From Methylopumilus universalis (GTDB lineage: Bacteria > Pseudomonadota > Gammaproteobacteria > Burkholderiales > Methylophilaceae), in the NCBI RefSeq assembly GCF_006363895.1, contig NZ_CP040953.1: a stretch of DNA of 64,000 nucleotides; one strand, given 5' to 3'. The notes under the pieces were generated by a model. The model made no database searches. It was not told the origin of the DNA and saw only the letters and a list, made by a program, of their open reading frames with translations. This document shows positions 33,384 through 43,484 of the stretch, piece by piece. Both the position numbers and the translations under genes were made by a program. Every line of letters begins with the position of its first letter. Position 1 is the stretch's first letter.

Positions 33384-34118
33384 TTAGAATCCTATTTTTT
33401 CTAGCATCAAATCAAAATAATTTGGATCAGTCTCAGCTGGCAATGGCTTCGTATGTTCAGTCTTTGCAGCCTCTGGTTTTGCAACTGCAGGCTCTTTTTT
33501 AATGTCTGCTGGAGCGACTTCCGTGACAGGTTTTTTCATCTCTGGCTCTGGAACTTTAACTGGCTCTGGTATATCTTTTTTAGGAGTCACAATTTTTCTG
33601 TCTTCTACAGGTACGTCTTTCTTAGGCGGCATAACTTTTTCAATAGGCTTGCCATCATCTTCCCAAAACTTTAATCGATCGAGCATGCTCTTTTCTTTTT
33701 GCGCTGGATTTTGATTAGGCTCATTATTCTTAATAGGCACTATCTCTTGACGATCTTCATTTTTATTTGTATTTGCATTAGCAGGAATCACATCGCCTTT
33801 TACTTTAGCCAACAAATCTTTTTCAAACATCAAAATAACTCTTCTTTTCTCGATGATTGCACCGTCTTTTTCCATTTGGTAAAAATAATCCCATTGATCT
33901 TTATGGAAGCTGTCTGTAATGAGGGGTGTTCCCATCACAAATCGCACTTGGGTTTTTGTCATGCCAGGCTTTAATTGCATCATCATTTTTGAAGTCACTA
34001 AATTACCCTGTTGAATAGGCATTTTGTAAGGCTTAATAGAGGGCAAGGAAGGAGAGCAAGCGGTGACTAAAAGACTTAAAACGAGAAGAAATATACGCAT
34101 TTTTATAACTTTAAACAT
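33384..34118 (-). CDS. bamE: Outer-membrane assembly lipoprotein BamE with a long C-terminal extension
   Basis: BamE stabilises the BAM complex that inserts outer-membrane proteins. A lipoprotein signal ends in the lipobox LVTAC, and the SmpA/OmlA domain (LKPGMTKTQVRFVMGTPLITDSFHKDQWDYFY) covers about residues 48-110. Beyond it about 120 residues rich in Lys, Pro and Glu extend to the C-terminus. Total length is 244 against roughly 110-180 usual. The ATG at 34100 (MRIFLLVLS) is an equally good start. Divergent from fur, a common pairing. Confidence 0.9.
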   Translation of the reverse strand: MFKVIKMRIFLLVLSLLVTACSPSLPSIKPYKMPIQQGNLVTSKMMMQLKPGMTKTQVRFVMGTPLITDSFHKDQWDYFYQMEKDGAIIEKRRVILMFEKDLLAKVKGDVIPANANTNKNEDRQEIVPIKNNEPNQNPAQKEKSMLDRLKFWEDDGKPIEKVMPPKKDVPVEDRKIVTPKKDIPEPVKVPEPEMKKPVTEVAPADIKKEPAVAKPEAAKTEHTKPLPAETDPNYFDLMLEKIGF

Positions 34119-34187
34119 AATGCGTATTAATATAACATGCTAGACAGTATTCAAAATGCTTCCTAAAGCAAATTTTAAGGTGTTTCA

Positions 34188-34616
34188 ATGGGACAAGATC
34201 ATAAAGATTTAAAAAAATCAGGGCTTAAAGCAACGCTTCCCAGACTTAAAATCTTAAGTCTTTTTGAGCACAGCGATGCGAAACATCTTTCCGCCGAAGA
34301 CGTGTATAAACTTTTAATTAAATCTGGTGAAGACGTCGGTCTTGCAACGATTTATCGTGTGCTGACTCAATTTGAACAGGCTGGTCTTTTGATTCGTCAT
34401 CATTTTGAAAGTGATAAAGCTGTTTTTGAATTAAGCGACTCACAACACCATGATCATCTGGTATGCATGCAATGTGGTCATGTAGAAGAATTTTGTGATG
34501 ATGAGATTGAAAAGAGACAGAAAATGATTGCAACGAAAAAAGGATTTACTATCCAAGAACATTCGCTCTATATTTATGCTGAATGTAATAGAAACCCCTG
34601 CCCTAATAAAGTCTAA
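34188..34616 (+). CDS. fur: Ferric uptake regulator Fur
   Basis: Iron-responsive repressor, 142 residues. Winged helix in residues about 10-80 (SGLKATLPRLKILSLFE; LATIYRVLTQFEQAGLL). The metal sites are HHDHLVCMQCGHVEEF near 87-102 and the C-terminal CNRNPC. The hallmark pairing with bamE (divergent) and recN (convergent, 4-base overlap) is conserved. Confidence 0.96.
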   Translation: MGQDHKDLKKSGLKATLPRLKILSLFEHSDAKHLSAEDVYKLLIKSGEDVGLATIYRVLTQFEQAGLLIRHHFESDKAVFELSDSQHHDHLVCMQCGHVEEFCDDEIEKRQKMIATKKGFTIQEHSLYIYAECNRNPCPNKV

Positions 34617-36271
34617 ACTTGCAACATTTCCTTCGCGTGCGCCCTTGTCGTATCCGTGATCGATACGCCACCTAACATACGCGCAATTTCATCGATGCGC
34701 ATCTTGTCATCCATCAAATGAATGTGGCTGAGTGTCTGATTATTTTCTTGAGTCTTAGATACTTTGTAATGATGAATAGCTAATGATGCTACTTGCGCCA
34801 AATGTGTGATCACTAAAACTTGTCTTTGATCGTGATGTCCTAGTTCTTTTAAAAGCTTACCTACAATTTCCGCTACACTTCCTCCAATACCCACATCTAC
34901 TTCATCAAAAATCATACAGGGCACATTCGCTTTAGAAATCGATGCAACACGAATCGCGAGGCTTAGACGGGAGAGCTCGCCGCCTGATGCAGCTTTATGA
35001 ATAGGTCTAGGTTCTGCGCCCAAATGAGATGCTACCAAAAATTCAATTTGTTCTAATCCATACGCTGTTGGATCTTGAGATGTGAGCTTAACTTCAAAAC
35101 TTCCATGGCTAAAAGATAACTTTTGCATAGCCGCAGTAATATTCTGACTTAATATTTCTGATGCAGTCTTTCGCGCCTTACTTAATAATTGCGCACTGAT
35201 ATTAAAAGCTTCGAGGGCTATTTTTTCTTTGGTATCAATACCGTCATCTGATTCAAAAGACTCGAGTTCGTCCATGCGAGCTTGCCAAGCGAGTAAGGTT
35301 GACTCAAAATCTTCAGGCTTAATACGATGCTTCCTGCCAAAATTATGAATCGCTTGAATCCGCGCTTCAATATCTTTAAGCCTTTCTGGATCTAAATCGA
35401 CTTTTTGTAAATATCTATTGAGTGAACGAAGCAATTCTTCTATTTGAATATTAATAGAATCGATGAGATCCGAAGATTCTTTTAATTTCTCATCAATACT
35501 AAGCGCATGAGAAATTTTCTGCTGGACTAAATGAAGCCTGTCAGAAATCGCCGTTTCATCTTTTTCTAAAAGCTCAATACAAAGATTAACATCCTCAATG
35601 AGCTCATTACCATGAGACATCATGACATGATCTTGTTGCAGGGTTTCCCAGTCACTCAACGTGAATGAAAATTGTTTTAATTCTCGCAATTTATCTCTTA
35701 ACTCTGCAAGTTCGTCGCTATAGATTAGCGCGTTTTTTTCATACTCAAGTTTTTGCACATGAAGTTTGTGCCATGCTTGGTAAAGCTGATAAGTTGTGGC
35801 TGCAAGATCTGAGTGACCACCAAAGCTATCTAAAATCTGTCTCTGTGCACTTAATTTTAAAAGTGAATGGTGAGAGTTTTGACTGTAAATATCAACGAGG
35901 GACTCGCCTAATTCTTTTAATTGCTGGAGCGTGGCTACCTTGCCATTAATAAAAGCTCTTGATTTGCCATCAGCATGAATGACTCTTCTTAAAATAAGTT
36001 CAGCGCCATCAGATTCCAATTCATTTTCTTTTAACCAGTCGATCACTTCTTGATTGTGCTTAATATCAAAGATAGCACTTATATCAGCTTTATCTTGATG
36101 AAGCCTGACTACTCCGCCTTCGTTTCTTTGGCCCAAAGCTAAAGACAAAGCATCAATAAGAATGGACTTTCCAGCACCCGTTTCGCCAGTTAATGCTGAA
36201 AAACCAGATTTAAAATCTAAGCTCATTTTATCGACAATGACAAAATCAAGGATAGAGAGATTAAGTAACAT
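34613..36271 (-). CDS. recN: DNA repair protein RecN
   Basis: An SMC-like ATPase of double-strand-break repair, 552 residues. Walker A GETGAGKSILIDAL near 29-42, long coiled-coil arms in about 160-360, and a C-terminal signature/Walker B region (ASGGELSRLSLAIRVA near 425, CMIFDEVDVGIGG near 452). Transcribed just downstream of nadK (9-bp gap), a common recN neighbour. Confidence 0.96.
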   Translation of the reverse strand: MLLNLSILDFVIVDKMSLDFKSGFSALTGETGAGKSILIDALSLALGQRNEGGVVRLHQDKADISAIFDIKHNQEVIDWLKENELESDGAELILRRVIHADGKSRAFINGKVATLQQLKELGESLVDIYSQNSHHSLLKLSAQRQILDSFGGHSDLAATTYQLYQAWHKLHVQKLEYEKNALIYSDELAELRDKLRELKQFSFTLSDWETLQQDHVMMSHGNELIEDVNLCIELLEKDETAISDRLHLVQQKISHALSIDEKLKESSDLIDSINIQIEELLRSLNRYLQKVDLDPERLKDIEARIQAIHNFGRKHRIKPEDFESTLLAWQARMDELESFESDDGIDTKEKIALEAFNISAQLLSKARKTASEILSQNITAAMQKLSFSHGSFEVKLTSQDPTAYGLEQIEFLVASHLGAEPRPIHKAASGGELSRLSLAIRVASISKANVPCMIFDEVDVGIGGSVAEIVGKLLKELGHHDQRQVLVITHLAQVASLAIHHYKVSKTQENNQTLSHIHLMDDKMRIDEIARMLGGVSITDTTRAHAKEMLQV

Positions 36272-36280
36272 AGTGCTTTA

Positions 36281-37150
36281 TTAACCCCAGTTTAATTTTT
36301 TTCTAAGCATCTCAAAATAACAGTAGTCTTTTGGATGAAGAAACGTGATCATTTTTTCTGCGCGACTAATTTCGACACGATCATGAATCTCAAGCGGTAC
36401 TTTAAGCTGTCCATCAATACTTAAATAAGATTCATCCATACTCACCACATGAATTTCAATAGCACTTTTACTGCTCACTGCAATTGGGCGATTGCTTAAT
36501 GTATGCGGGCTAATTGGCACGATAGAAATTGCCTCTAATTCCGGATGGAGAATGGGCCCGCCAGCTGAAAGTGCGTAAGCAGTTGTGCCTGTTGGTGTTG
36601 TCACAACAAGTCCGTCTGATCTTTGCTTGTGGACAAAACTGCCATTGATAGAAACTTCTAATTCAATTAAGCGAGATCCACTTCTTACTACAACATCATT
36701 AAGTGCTAATGATTCATGGATACATTTTGGGCCTCTAAAAATTTTAGACTGCAGCAACATTCTTTTGTCTTTATAAGAAGAACCTTGAAAAATTTCATCG
36801 ATAGATTCAAACATGTTACTTGTATTCAGATCTGCTAAAAACCCAAAACGGCCTTGGTTAATGCCTATTAATGGAATGTCGAAATTCACAAGTGATCTTG
36901 CAACTCCCAACATCGTCCCATCCCCACCTACAACAATTGCGAGATCAGCTTTTTCACCAATCTCTTCTAGATTAATAGCTTTAAAAGCTTGAAATTTTCC
37001 GGACTGATGTGTTTTAGCCTCAATAAAAATATTGATATGCTTATTCGTCAAATATTGAGCGAGCTCTAAAAGCTGCGATTCAATGTCAGAAGATTCACTT
37101 CCGCTCGCATATTTTCCGATAATTGCGACTGATTTATAGAGACTTTCCAT
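36281..37150 (-). CDS. nadK: NAD kinase
   Basis: Phosphorylates NAD to NADP. The 289 residues include the GGDGTMLGVAR motif near 73-83, NQGRFGFLAD near 100-109, TPTGTTAYALSAGGPILHP near 183-201 and NRPIAVSS near 219. The 177-bp gap between it and hrcA is AT-rich and holds the divergent promoters; I saw no further gene or clear operator there. Confidence 0.96.
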   Translation of the reverse strand: MESLYKSVAIIGKYASGSESSDIESQLLELAQYLTNKHINIFIEAKTHQSGKFQAFKAINLEEIGEKADLAIVVGGDGTMLGVARSLVNFDIPLIGINQGRFGFLADLNTSNMFESIDEIFQGSSYKDKRMLLQSKIFRGPKCIHESLALNDVVVRSGSRLIELEVSINGSFVHKQRSDGLVVTTPTGTTAYALSAGGPILHPELEAISIVPISPHTLSNRPIAVSSKSAIEIHVVSMDESYLSIDGQLKVPLEIHDRVEISRAEKMITFLHPKDYCYFEMLRKKLNWG

Positions 37151-37327
37151 AACTGAATTAAAGCATACTTAGGATGAAAGAATATATAGCAATTTAATAA
37201 AGAAAAATTAGTATATTAAGCATTCATTTTCAAAAGTACCGCATGCTAGAATGGCTTATTACACTATGAAAATTAGGCTTTACTGACTATTTTAAAGCAT
37301 AACGATTTATATGAATAACCCTATTTG

Positions 37328-38350
37328 ATGATGCTAGATAAGCGCGCCCAAATTCTTCTAAAAACCCTCATTGAGCAACACATTTATGATGGACAGCCCG
37401 TGGGATCTAGAACCCTATCTCAATCGTCCGGCCTTGACTTAAGTCCAGCCTCCATTCGAAATACTATGAAAGATCTAGAGGATCTTGGTTTTATCACAAG
37501 CCCCCATACTTCAGCAGGAAGAATTCCTACGCAATTAGGTTATAGGCTCTTTGTAGATTCTCTTCTAACTGTAAAACCTTTGGATGACAAAATCATTAGC
37601 TCATTAAAAGATCAAATGAATATTGGTGACAATAAAAAAATTATTAATAATGCTGCGGATATTTTATCAACACTGACACATTTTGCTGGTGTAGTTCTTA
37701 TTCCTAAGGCCAAGAAAACAACTTTTAAACATTTAGAATTTATAGGCTTATCTGAGAAAAAAATTCTTGTCATTATTGTGACAAATGACGGCAATGTTCA
37801 AAACAGAATTGTCATGACGGAAAAGCACTACTCTCATGATGACTTAGTTGAGGCTGCAAATTATTTTAATCACAACTTTAGTGGCAACACTTTTGCTAAA
37901 GTTAAAGATACACTCGTGGATGAATTATCTAAAATGCATGCTGATATGATTAAACTTATGACGGCAGCTATTGAAGTCGGTAATGATGTCATTTCGCCAG
38001 AGAGCGGATCGATTGTGATCACAGGACAAAATAATCTTATCCAATCTGAAGAGCTCGCAAAAAATATATCCAGCTTAAGAAAAATTTTTGAGATATTTGA
38101 AAAGCGAACAGCCCTTATGAAACTTCTTGATCAAAGTCAGCTTGGAGAAGGCATTCAAATTTTTATTGGAAATGAATCAGGCTATTCGTCTTTAGATGAA
38201 TGTAGTCTCGTTACATCTCCTTATGAAACAGATGGTGAAATTGTAGGCACCCTTGGTGTGATTGGCCCTACAAGAATGGCTTACGAAAGAGTCATTCCCA
38301 TTGTCGATATCACAGCGAAACTTCTTTCTAACGCATTGAGTCAACACTAA
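37328..38350 (+). CDS. hrcA: Heat-inducible transcription repressor HrcA
   Basis: Represses heat-shock genes by binding CIRCE. The N-terminal winged helix (LDKRAQILLKTLIEQHIYDGQPVGSRTL, LSPASIRNTMKDLEDLGFI, SPHTSAGRIPTQLGYRLFVD) is textbook HrcA, followed by the GAF-like and dimerisation domains. Length about 340. Three candidate starts lie in a row (TTG 37325, ATG 37328, ATG 37331), with no clear Shine-Dalgarno. A CIRCE element occurs 21 kb away, upstream of rpoH. No CIRCE was seen before hrcA, grpE or dnaK. Confidence 0.95.
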   Translation: MMLDKRAQILLKTLIEQHIYDGQPVGSRTLSQSSGLDLSPASIRNTMKDLEDLGFITSPHTSAGRIPTQLGYRLFVDSLLTVKPLDDKIISSLKDQMNIGDNKKIINNAADILSTLTHFAGVVLIPKAKKTTFKHLEFIGLSEKKILVIIVTNDGNVQNRIVMTEKHYSHDDLVEAANYFNHNFSGNTFAKVKDTLVDELSKMHADMIKLMTAAIEVGNDVISPESGSIVITGQNNLIQSEELAKNISSLRKIFEIFEKRTALMKLLDQSQLGEGIQIFIGNESGYSSLDECSLVTSPYETDGEIVGTLGVIGPTRMAYERVIPIVDITAKLLSNALSQH

Positions 38351-38351
38351 A

Positions 38352-39461
38352 ATGAATTACTTCACAAAAGAACCGCAATACCAACATGGTGATCCACCTA
38401 AAATAGGCGTGATCCTCGCAAACTTAGGAACGCCTGATTCCCTTAGTACGCATGCTGTAAGAAAATATTTACAACAATTTCTCATGGATCGAAGAGTGGT
38501 CGAAGTGCCTCGATTTATTTGGTGTTGGATACTTCATTTCATTATCTTAGTATTTAGGCCAGGCAGTTCAGCAAAGAAATATGCAAAAGTTTGGACTAAA
38601 AAAGGCTCTCCACTTTTAGTCAATGCTACAAATCAAACAAAAGCATTAACTGCAAAAATTAAAAAGTCAGTATCTCAGCCTATTGAAATTGAATTAGGAA
38701 TGTCTTATGGCAATCCTTCAATGAAAAATGCGGTCCTCAAATTAAAAGAAAAGAATTGCACTAAAATTCTCTTGCTTCCGCTCTATCCTCAATATGCTGC
38801 TTCATCAAGTGCGTCAGCAATGGATGCGCTATGGCGTGTGCTTCTTAAAACAAGAAATGTGCCAGGAGTAAGAACCGTCAGGAATTACCACGATCATCCT
38901 CTTTACATTAACGCGCTTAAATTATCCGTCCTGCAATTCTGGAAAAAAAATGGAAAGCCCACAAAGTTAGTCATGAGCTTTCATGGCATTCCAAAAAAAT
39001 CACTGATGCAAGGCGATCCTTATCATTGTGAATGCTATAAAACTGCCCGCTTACTTGCTGAGGCTTTAAAATTAAAGGAAAGCGAATATATAGTCTCTTT
39101 CCAGTCCCGCTTTGGCAGGGCTGAATGGCTAAAACCTTATTACGCTGAAATGATGGCTGATCTCGGAAAAAAGAAAGAAAAGAATGTTCATGTAATTTGT
39201 CCAGGCTTCTCCAGCGACTGCTTAGAAACCTTAGAAGAAATTAATATTGAGGGTAGACATATTTTCTTAAGCAATGGCGGTAAAAACTTTAGTTATATCC
39301 CTGCTCTCAATGACAATCCAGATTGGATTGATGCGATGCAAGGTATAATTTTAGAAAATTTACAAGGCTGGATTGATAAAAACTGGACAGCTAAAAAAGA
39401 AGCTAACAATTCAGCAATCACAAAAAAAAGAGTTACGCTTTTAGAAAAGAAACAGTCTTAA
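38352..39461 (+). CDS. hemH: Ferrochelatase
   Basis: Inserts ferrous iron into protoporphyrin IX. Of 369 residues, ILANLGTPDSLS near 18-29 and the active-site histidine in MSFHGIPKKSLMQGDPY near 210-226 are clear. CYKTARLLAEAL and FQSRFGRAEWLKPY near 255 and the ESR-like CPGFSSDCLETLEEI near 280-294 complete the signature. It begins 1 bp after hrcA and so may share its transcript. Confidence 0.95.
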   Translation: MNYFTKEPQYQHGDPPKIGVILANLGTPDSLSTHAVRKYLQQFLMDRRVVEVPRFIWCWILHFIILVFRPGSSAKKYAKVWTKKGSPLLVNATNQTKALTAKIKKSVSQPIEIELGMSYGNPSMKNAVLKLKEKNCTKILLLPLYPQYAASSSASAMDALWRVLLKTRNVPGVRTVRNYHDHPLYINALKLSVLQFWKKNGKPTKLVMSFHGIPKKSLMQGDPYHCECYKTARLLAEALKLKESEYIVSFQSRFGRAEWLKPYYAEMMADLGKKKEKNVHVICPGFSSDCLETLEEINIEGRHIFLSNGGKNFSYIPALNDNPDWIDAMQGIILENLQGWIDKNWTAKKEANNSAITKKRVTLLEKKQS

Positions 39462-39482
39462 TTATTTAAAGACAATCTCATT

Positions 39483-40466
39483 ATGATAATACTTACCGGT
39501 GGTGCTGGCATGATTGGAAGTGTCATTGCTTGGCATCTAAATAGCATTCTCGACAGAAAAGATATCATCGTCGTTGATGATATTCAGCATCAAGATCAAT
39601 GGAACAATTTAAGTAAGCGAACATATATTGATTACCTTGATAAAGATGATCTATTTCCTTGGCTTGAAAAAAAACAAGAAATTGAAGCTATTATTCATAT
39701 GGGGGCTATCAGCGCTACAACTGAAACAGATTTTAATAAGCTTTTAAACCATAATATTCGTTACAGTCAAAATCTATGGCGCTATGCAAGCGATCATAAC
39801 GTGCCTTTTCTTTATGCAAGCTCAGCAGCTACTTATGGCGGAGGAGAATTTGGCTATGATGACAATGAAGCCGAGCTCAGAAAACTAAGGCCTCTAAATG
39901 CTTATGGGTATTCAAAACAATTTTTCGATCAATGGGCAGTGCAACAAGTCCTCGCAAAAGAAAAAACACCTCCTCAATGGTGTGGATTTAAATTCTTTAA
40001 TGTCTATGGTCCAAACGAGTATCATAAAGATAGAATGGCAAGCGTTGTATTTCATGCATTTAATCAACTTAAAACAGAAGGTGAAATTAGACTCTTCAAG
40101 AGCGATCGTCCTGACTATAAAGATGGTATGCAATTAAGAGATTTTGTATATGTAAAAGATGCTGCAGCAGTTGTTTTACATTTTTTAAGTCACAAAAAAC
40201 ATTCAGGTATCTATAATGTAGGCACAGGAAAAGCTTCAAGCTTTAAAGCACTTGCTGAATCGCTTGTGAAAAGTGTTAAGGGTGATCTAAATACAATTAA
40301 ATATATTGATATGCCAAATGATCTTAAGGGAAAATACCAATACTTTACTGAAGCTAATATAAAAAAACTAAAAGATGCTGGATACACAAAGCCTTTTCTT
40401 AGCATTGAAGAAGGCGTTGAGGATTACGCAATAAATTATTTAACTAAAAGTGATACTTACGCATGA
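39483..40466 (+). CDS. hldD: ADP-L-glycero-D-manno-heptose 6-epimerase
   Basis: The last step of ADP-heptose synthesis for the LPS inner core. A short-chain dehydrogenase fold of 327 residues with the nucleotide loop TGGAGMIGS near 5-13, the catalytic YGYSKQ (Y-x3-K) near 141, and FNVYGPNEYHKDRMASV near 170-186, the HldD signature. It overlaps gmhA by 4 bases and opens the heptose operon. Confidence 0.94.
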   Translation: MIILTGGAGMIGSVIAWHLNSILDRKDIIVVDDIQHQDQWNNLSKRTYIDYLDKDDLFPWLEKKQEIEAIIHMGAISATTETDFNKLLNHNIRYSQNLWRYASDHNVPFLYASSAATYGGGEFGYDDNEAELRKLRPLNAYGYSKQFFDQWAVQQVLAKEKTPPQWCGFKFFNVYGPNEYHKDRMASVVFHAFNQLKTEGEIRLFKSDRPDYKDGMQLRDFVYVKDAAAVVLHFLSHKKHSGIYNVGTGKASSFKALAESLVKSVKGDLNTIKYIDMPNDLKGKYQYFTEANIKKLKDAGYTKPFLSIEEGVEDYAINYLTKSDTYA

Positions 40467-41035
40467 GTAATGAAAATTTAAAGAAAATTGAATCTATTTT
40501 TAAGAAGCATCAAGACACGATTCAAAAATTAACTTCGCTTATTCCACAGATCAATGAAGTTGCAAGTCTTATTAAAAAAACAGTTCACTCAGGCGGTAAA
40601 GTGCTGATCTTTGGAAATGGTGGCAGCGCGTCTGATAGCCAACATATTGCAGCAGAAATTGTAGGTAGATTTGTTAAAGAACGTAAAGGACTGCCTGCTA
40701 TTGCATTAACGACAGACACTTCAATTATTACCGCTGTCGCAAATGACTATGGCTATGAGCATATTTTTTCAAGGCAAATCGAAGCGCTATGTTTGAAAAA
40801 TGATGTAGTGATTGGTATTTCCACATCAGGCAATAGTAAAAATGTCATTAAAGGGCTAGAAAAAGCAAATATATTAGGTGCTATTACAATTGGCTTAACG
40901 GGCGGCGATGGTGGTTTCATTAAAAAAATATCAACACACGCTATCGTTGTAGACTCAAACGAAACAGCAAGAATTCAAGAGGCACACATTCTCATTGGAC
41001 ATACGCTCTGCGAACTCATTGATGAAGGTCAATAG
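40463..41035 (+). CDS. gmhA: Phosphoheptose isomerase
   Basis: Converts sedoheptulose-7-phosphate to heptose-7-phosphate, the first LPS heptose step. A SIS-domain protein of 190 residues with GNGGSASDSQHIAAEIVGRF near 51-70, the catalytic and zinc-binding histidine/glutamate in that block, and STSGNSKNV near 118. An ATGA overlap joins it to hldD and a 3-bp gap leads to hldE. Confidence 0.94.
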   Translation: MSNENLKKIESIFKKHQDTIQKLTSLIPQINEVASLIKKTVHSGGKVLIFGNGGSASDSQHIAAEIVGRFVKERKGLPAIALTTDTSIITAVANDYGYEHIFSRQIEALCLKNDVVIGISTSGNSKNVIKGLEKANILGAITIGLTGGDGGFIKKISTHAIVVDSNETARIQEAHILIGHTLCELIDEGQ

Positions 41036-41038
41036 CTT

Positions 41039-42487
41039 ATGAGTGAAATTGACATTATTAAAAATAAATTTAATGCACAAAAAAAGTGGGCTTTAGTTGT
41101 GGGTGATTTAATGTTAGATCGCTATTTAATAGGTAGCGTCTCAAGAATCTCACCCGAAGCGCCTGTTCCAGTTGTCAGATTAAAAGAGTCATTTGATCGT
41201 ATTGGCGGATCAGGCAATGTAGCAGCTAATTTAGCTCAGCTTGGTATCAAAACAATTTTAGCTGGTCAAATTGGTGATGATGTCGATGGTAAAAAATTAC
41301 TTGATATTCTCAAGAAAAATCATATTGGTGTAGATGGTATTGTCAAAGACAAAAATCCAACAACCACAAAAACACGGATTATTGGCGAACACCAACAAAT
41401 GATGCGAATTGATCAAGAAGCCACAGCAGATTTGATTGATTCTAAACCGCTCATTAAAAGAATATCAACACTTCTTAATAAAAAACCTTCTATTGTTATA
41501 TTGTCTGACTATGCAAAAGGAGTTTTAAGCGAAGCGCTATGCCAACATGTTATTAAACTTGCAAAATCTAAAAAAATACCAGTACTTGTTGACCCTAAAG
41601 GTATTAATTACAGTAAATATAAAAATGCAACTGCGATAACTCCAAACAAAAAAGAAGCTATCGAAGCTTGCCATATTCATGTCACAAAAAATACGAACTT
41701 TTTAACACCTCTTCTAAAATTAAAAAAATCTCTTAATTTGCAATTCATTGCCATGACAAAGGGAGAAGATGGTATCGATTTAATACAAAAAAATACTATT
41801 AAAAACTTGCCTGCCGTCAATCAACAACAGGTATTTGATGTCTCAGGAGCCGGCGATACTGTTATTGCAACTCTTGCAGCGTGCATGATTGCAAAGATGC
41901 CTATTGAGACTTGCCTTAATATTGCAAATGTAGCTGCGGGTATAGTAATTGGAAAATTAGGTACGATACCTATCACGCTTCAAAACCTTATAGAAACTTT
42001 AAGCTCTAAGCATTCCGAAGAAGAGAAAAAAATTCACTCCCTCTCAGGTCTAATGGAACAAGTTCTTATTTGGAAGAAACAAAAAAAGAAAATTGTATTT
42101 ACAAATGGTTGTTTTGATATTCTTCACGCAGGGCATGTGACCTATCTAGAAAAAGCTAAAAAACTAGGCGACGTGCTTATCTTAGCTCTTAATAGCGACT
42201 CGTCAGTCACAAAGCTAAAAGGTAAATCAAGGCCTGTCATTCACCAAGAAGATCGAGCCAGAGTTCTTTCGGCACTTTCTTCTGTGGATAGTATTATCAT
42301 TTTTAGCGAAACAACACCGCTGCATTTAATAAAAAAGATTCAGCCTGATATTTTAGTTAAAGGTAGCGATTATAAAAAAAATCAAGTTGTAGGCCACCAA
42401 GAATTAAAAAAATGGCATGGAAAAGTTGCATTAGTTTCTGTTGTACCAGGTAGAAGCACGAGTGCTATCCTCAAAAAAATCTCTTAA
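41039..42487 (+). CDS. hldE: Bifunctional heptose-7-phosphate kinase / heptose-1-phosphate adenylyltransferase
   Basis: A fused enzyme of 482 residues. Residues about 1-320 form a PfkB-type kinase (GGSGNVAANLAQLG near 58, catalytic DVSGAGDTVIATLA near 268). Residues about 340-482 form the adenylyltransferase with FTNGCFDILHAGHVTYLE near 352-369. The phosphatase that acts between the two activities (GmhB) is not obvious among the neighbours. Confidence 0.95.
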   Translation: MSEIDIIKNKFNAQKKWALVVGDLMLDRYLIGSVSRISPEAPVPVVRLKESFDRIGGSGNVAANLAQLGIKTILAGQIGDDVDGKKLLDILKKNHIGVDGIVKDKNPTTTKTRIIGEHQQMMRIDQEATADLIDSKPLIKRISTLLNKKPSIVILSDYAKGVLSEALCQHVIKLAKSKKIPVLVDPKGINYSKYKNATAITPNKKEAIEACHIHVTKNTNFLTPLLKLKKSLNLQFIAMTKGEDGIDLIQKNTIKNLPAVNQQQVFDVSGAGDTVIATLAACMIAKMPIETCLNIANVAAGIVIGKLGTIPITLQNLIETLSSKHSEEEKKIHSLSGLMEQVLIWKKQKKKIVFTNGCFDILHAGHVTYLEKAKKLGDVLILALNSDSSVTKLKGKSRPVIHQEDRARVLSALSSVDSIIIFSETTPLHLIKKIQPDILVKGSDYKKNQVVGHQELKKWHGKVALVSVVPGRSTSAILKKIS

Positions 42488-42491
42488 GATT

Positions 42492-43484
42492 TTGAACCAA
42501 AAAAAAATTCTCATTATTGGACCATCATGGCTTGGTGATATGGTTATCGCACAAAAGCTATTTAAGGTCATTAAAGATATTTATCCTGATAGTGAGCTTC
42601 ATGTAGCCTCTCCCGCTTGGACGATTCCCTTGGTGACGAGAATGCCTGAGGTTGACCAATCTATTTCATTGCCTTTTTCTCACGGTGAGCTAAATATATT
42701 AAAACGCTATCAGATTGCTAAAGTTTTGAAGCTGGAAGGTTATTCAAAGGCTATTGTCTTACCGAATTCATTTAAGTCAGCTCTGATACCATTTTTTGCA
42801 GGCATTTCAAAGCGCACTGGTTTTTTAGGAGAAATGCGCTTTGCTTTAATTAACGATCGCATTAAAAAAGATCCTTCACTGTATAGAACGGTTGATCAAT
42901 TTTTAGCACTTGCACCAAAATCAAAGGGCACTAAGGTGAGTTTATCGACATACCTTATCTCGAAGCCTAGTCAGGGTAAAAAACTTTTGCCAGGTAAATT
43001 AAGCGGATCTGATAAAGTTCTTGGTATTGCTCCTGGTGCTGAATACGGTGAGTCTAAAAGATGGCCTATTGAGTATTTTGCTGATGTAGCAAATGAGGCT
43101 ATACAAAAAGGATGGGTAGTTATTTCATTAGGCTCTACTCACGATCAAGATTTAGGAAAAACTTTAGATCGACTCACAAAAAACAAGGTGATTAATCTGA
43201 TCGGCAAAACTAAACTTGAAGAGGTGATTGATGTAATGAGTTTATGCCAAACGTTCTTAAGTAATGATTCCGGACTTATGCATGTGGCGGCAAGTTTAAA
43301 TATTAAACAAGTCGCTATTTTTGGCTCTTCTGACCCTAAAAAAACTCCACCATTAAGTAGGCATGCAAAATTAGCTTATCTCGATCTCTCATGCAGCCCT
43401 TGCTTTGAAAGAATTTGCCCGCTTCAACATACCAATTGCCTAAAAAATATTAAGCCTAGTGAGATTATAAAAAAACTTATTTAA
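42492..43484 (+). CDS. waaF: ADP-heptose:LPS heptosyltransferase II
   Basis: Adds the second heptose to the LPS inner core. The GT9 family signs are LIIGPSWLGDMVIAQKLF at the N-terminus, APGAEYGESKRWPIEYFA near 173-190, and SNDSGLMHVAASL near 255-267, where the acidic residue and histidine bind the donor. I chose TTG at 42492, which starts 5 bp after hldE and gives 330 residues. The longer frame from 42441 would overlap hldE by 47 bases with non-family sequence. The stop overlaps the convergent HAD gene by 4 bases. Confidence 0.92.
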   Translation: MNQKKILIIGPSWLGDMVIAQKLFKVIKDIYPDSELHVASPAWTIPLVTRMPEVDQSISLPFSHGELNILKRYQIAKVLKLEGYSKAIVLPNSFKSALIPFFAGISKRTGFLGEMRFALINDRIKKDPSLYRTVDQFLALAPKSKGTKVSLSTYLISKPSQGKKLLPGKLSGSDKVLGIAPGAEYGESKRWPIEYFADVANEAIQKGWVVISLGSTHDQDLGKTLDRLTKNKVINLIGKTKLEEVIDVMSLCQTFLSNDSGLMHVAASLNIKQVAIFGSSDPKKTPPLSRHAKLAYLDLSCSPCFERICPLQHTNCLKNIKPSEIIKKLI

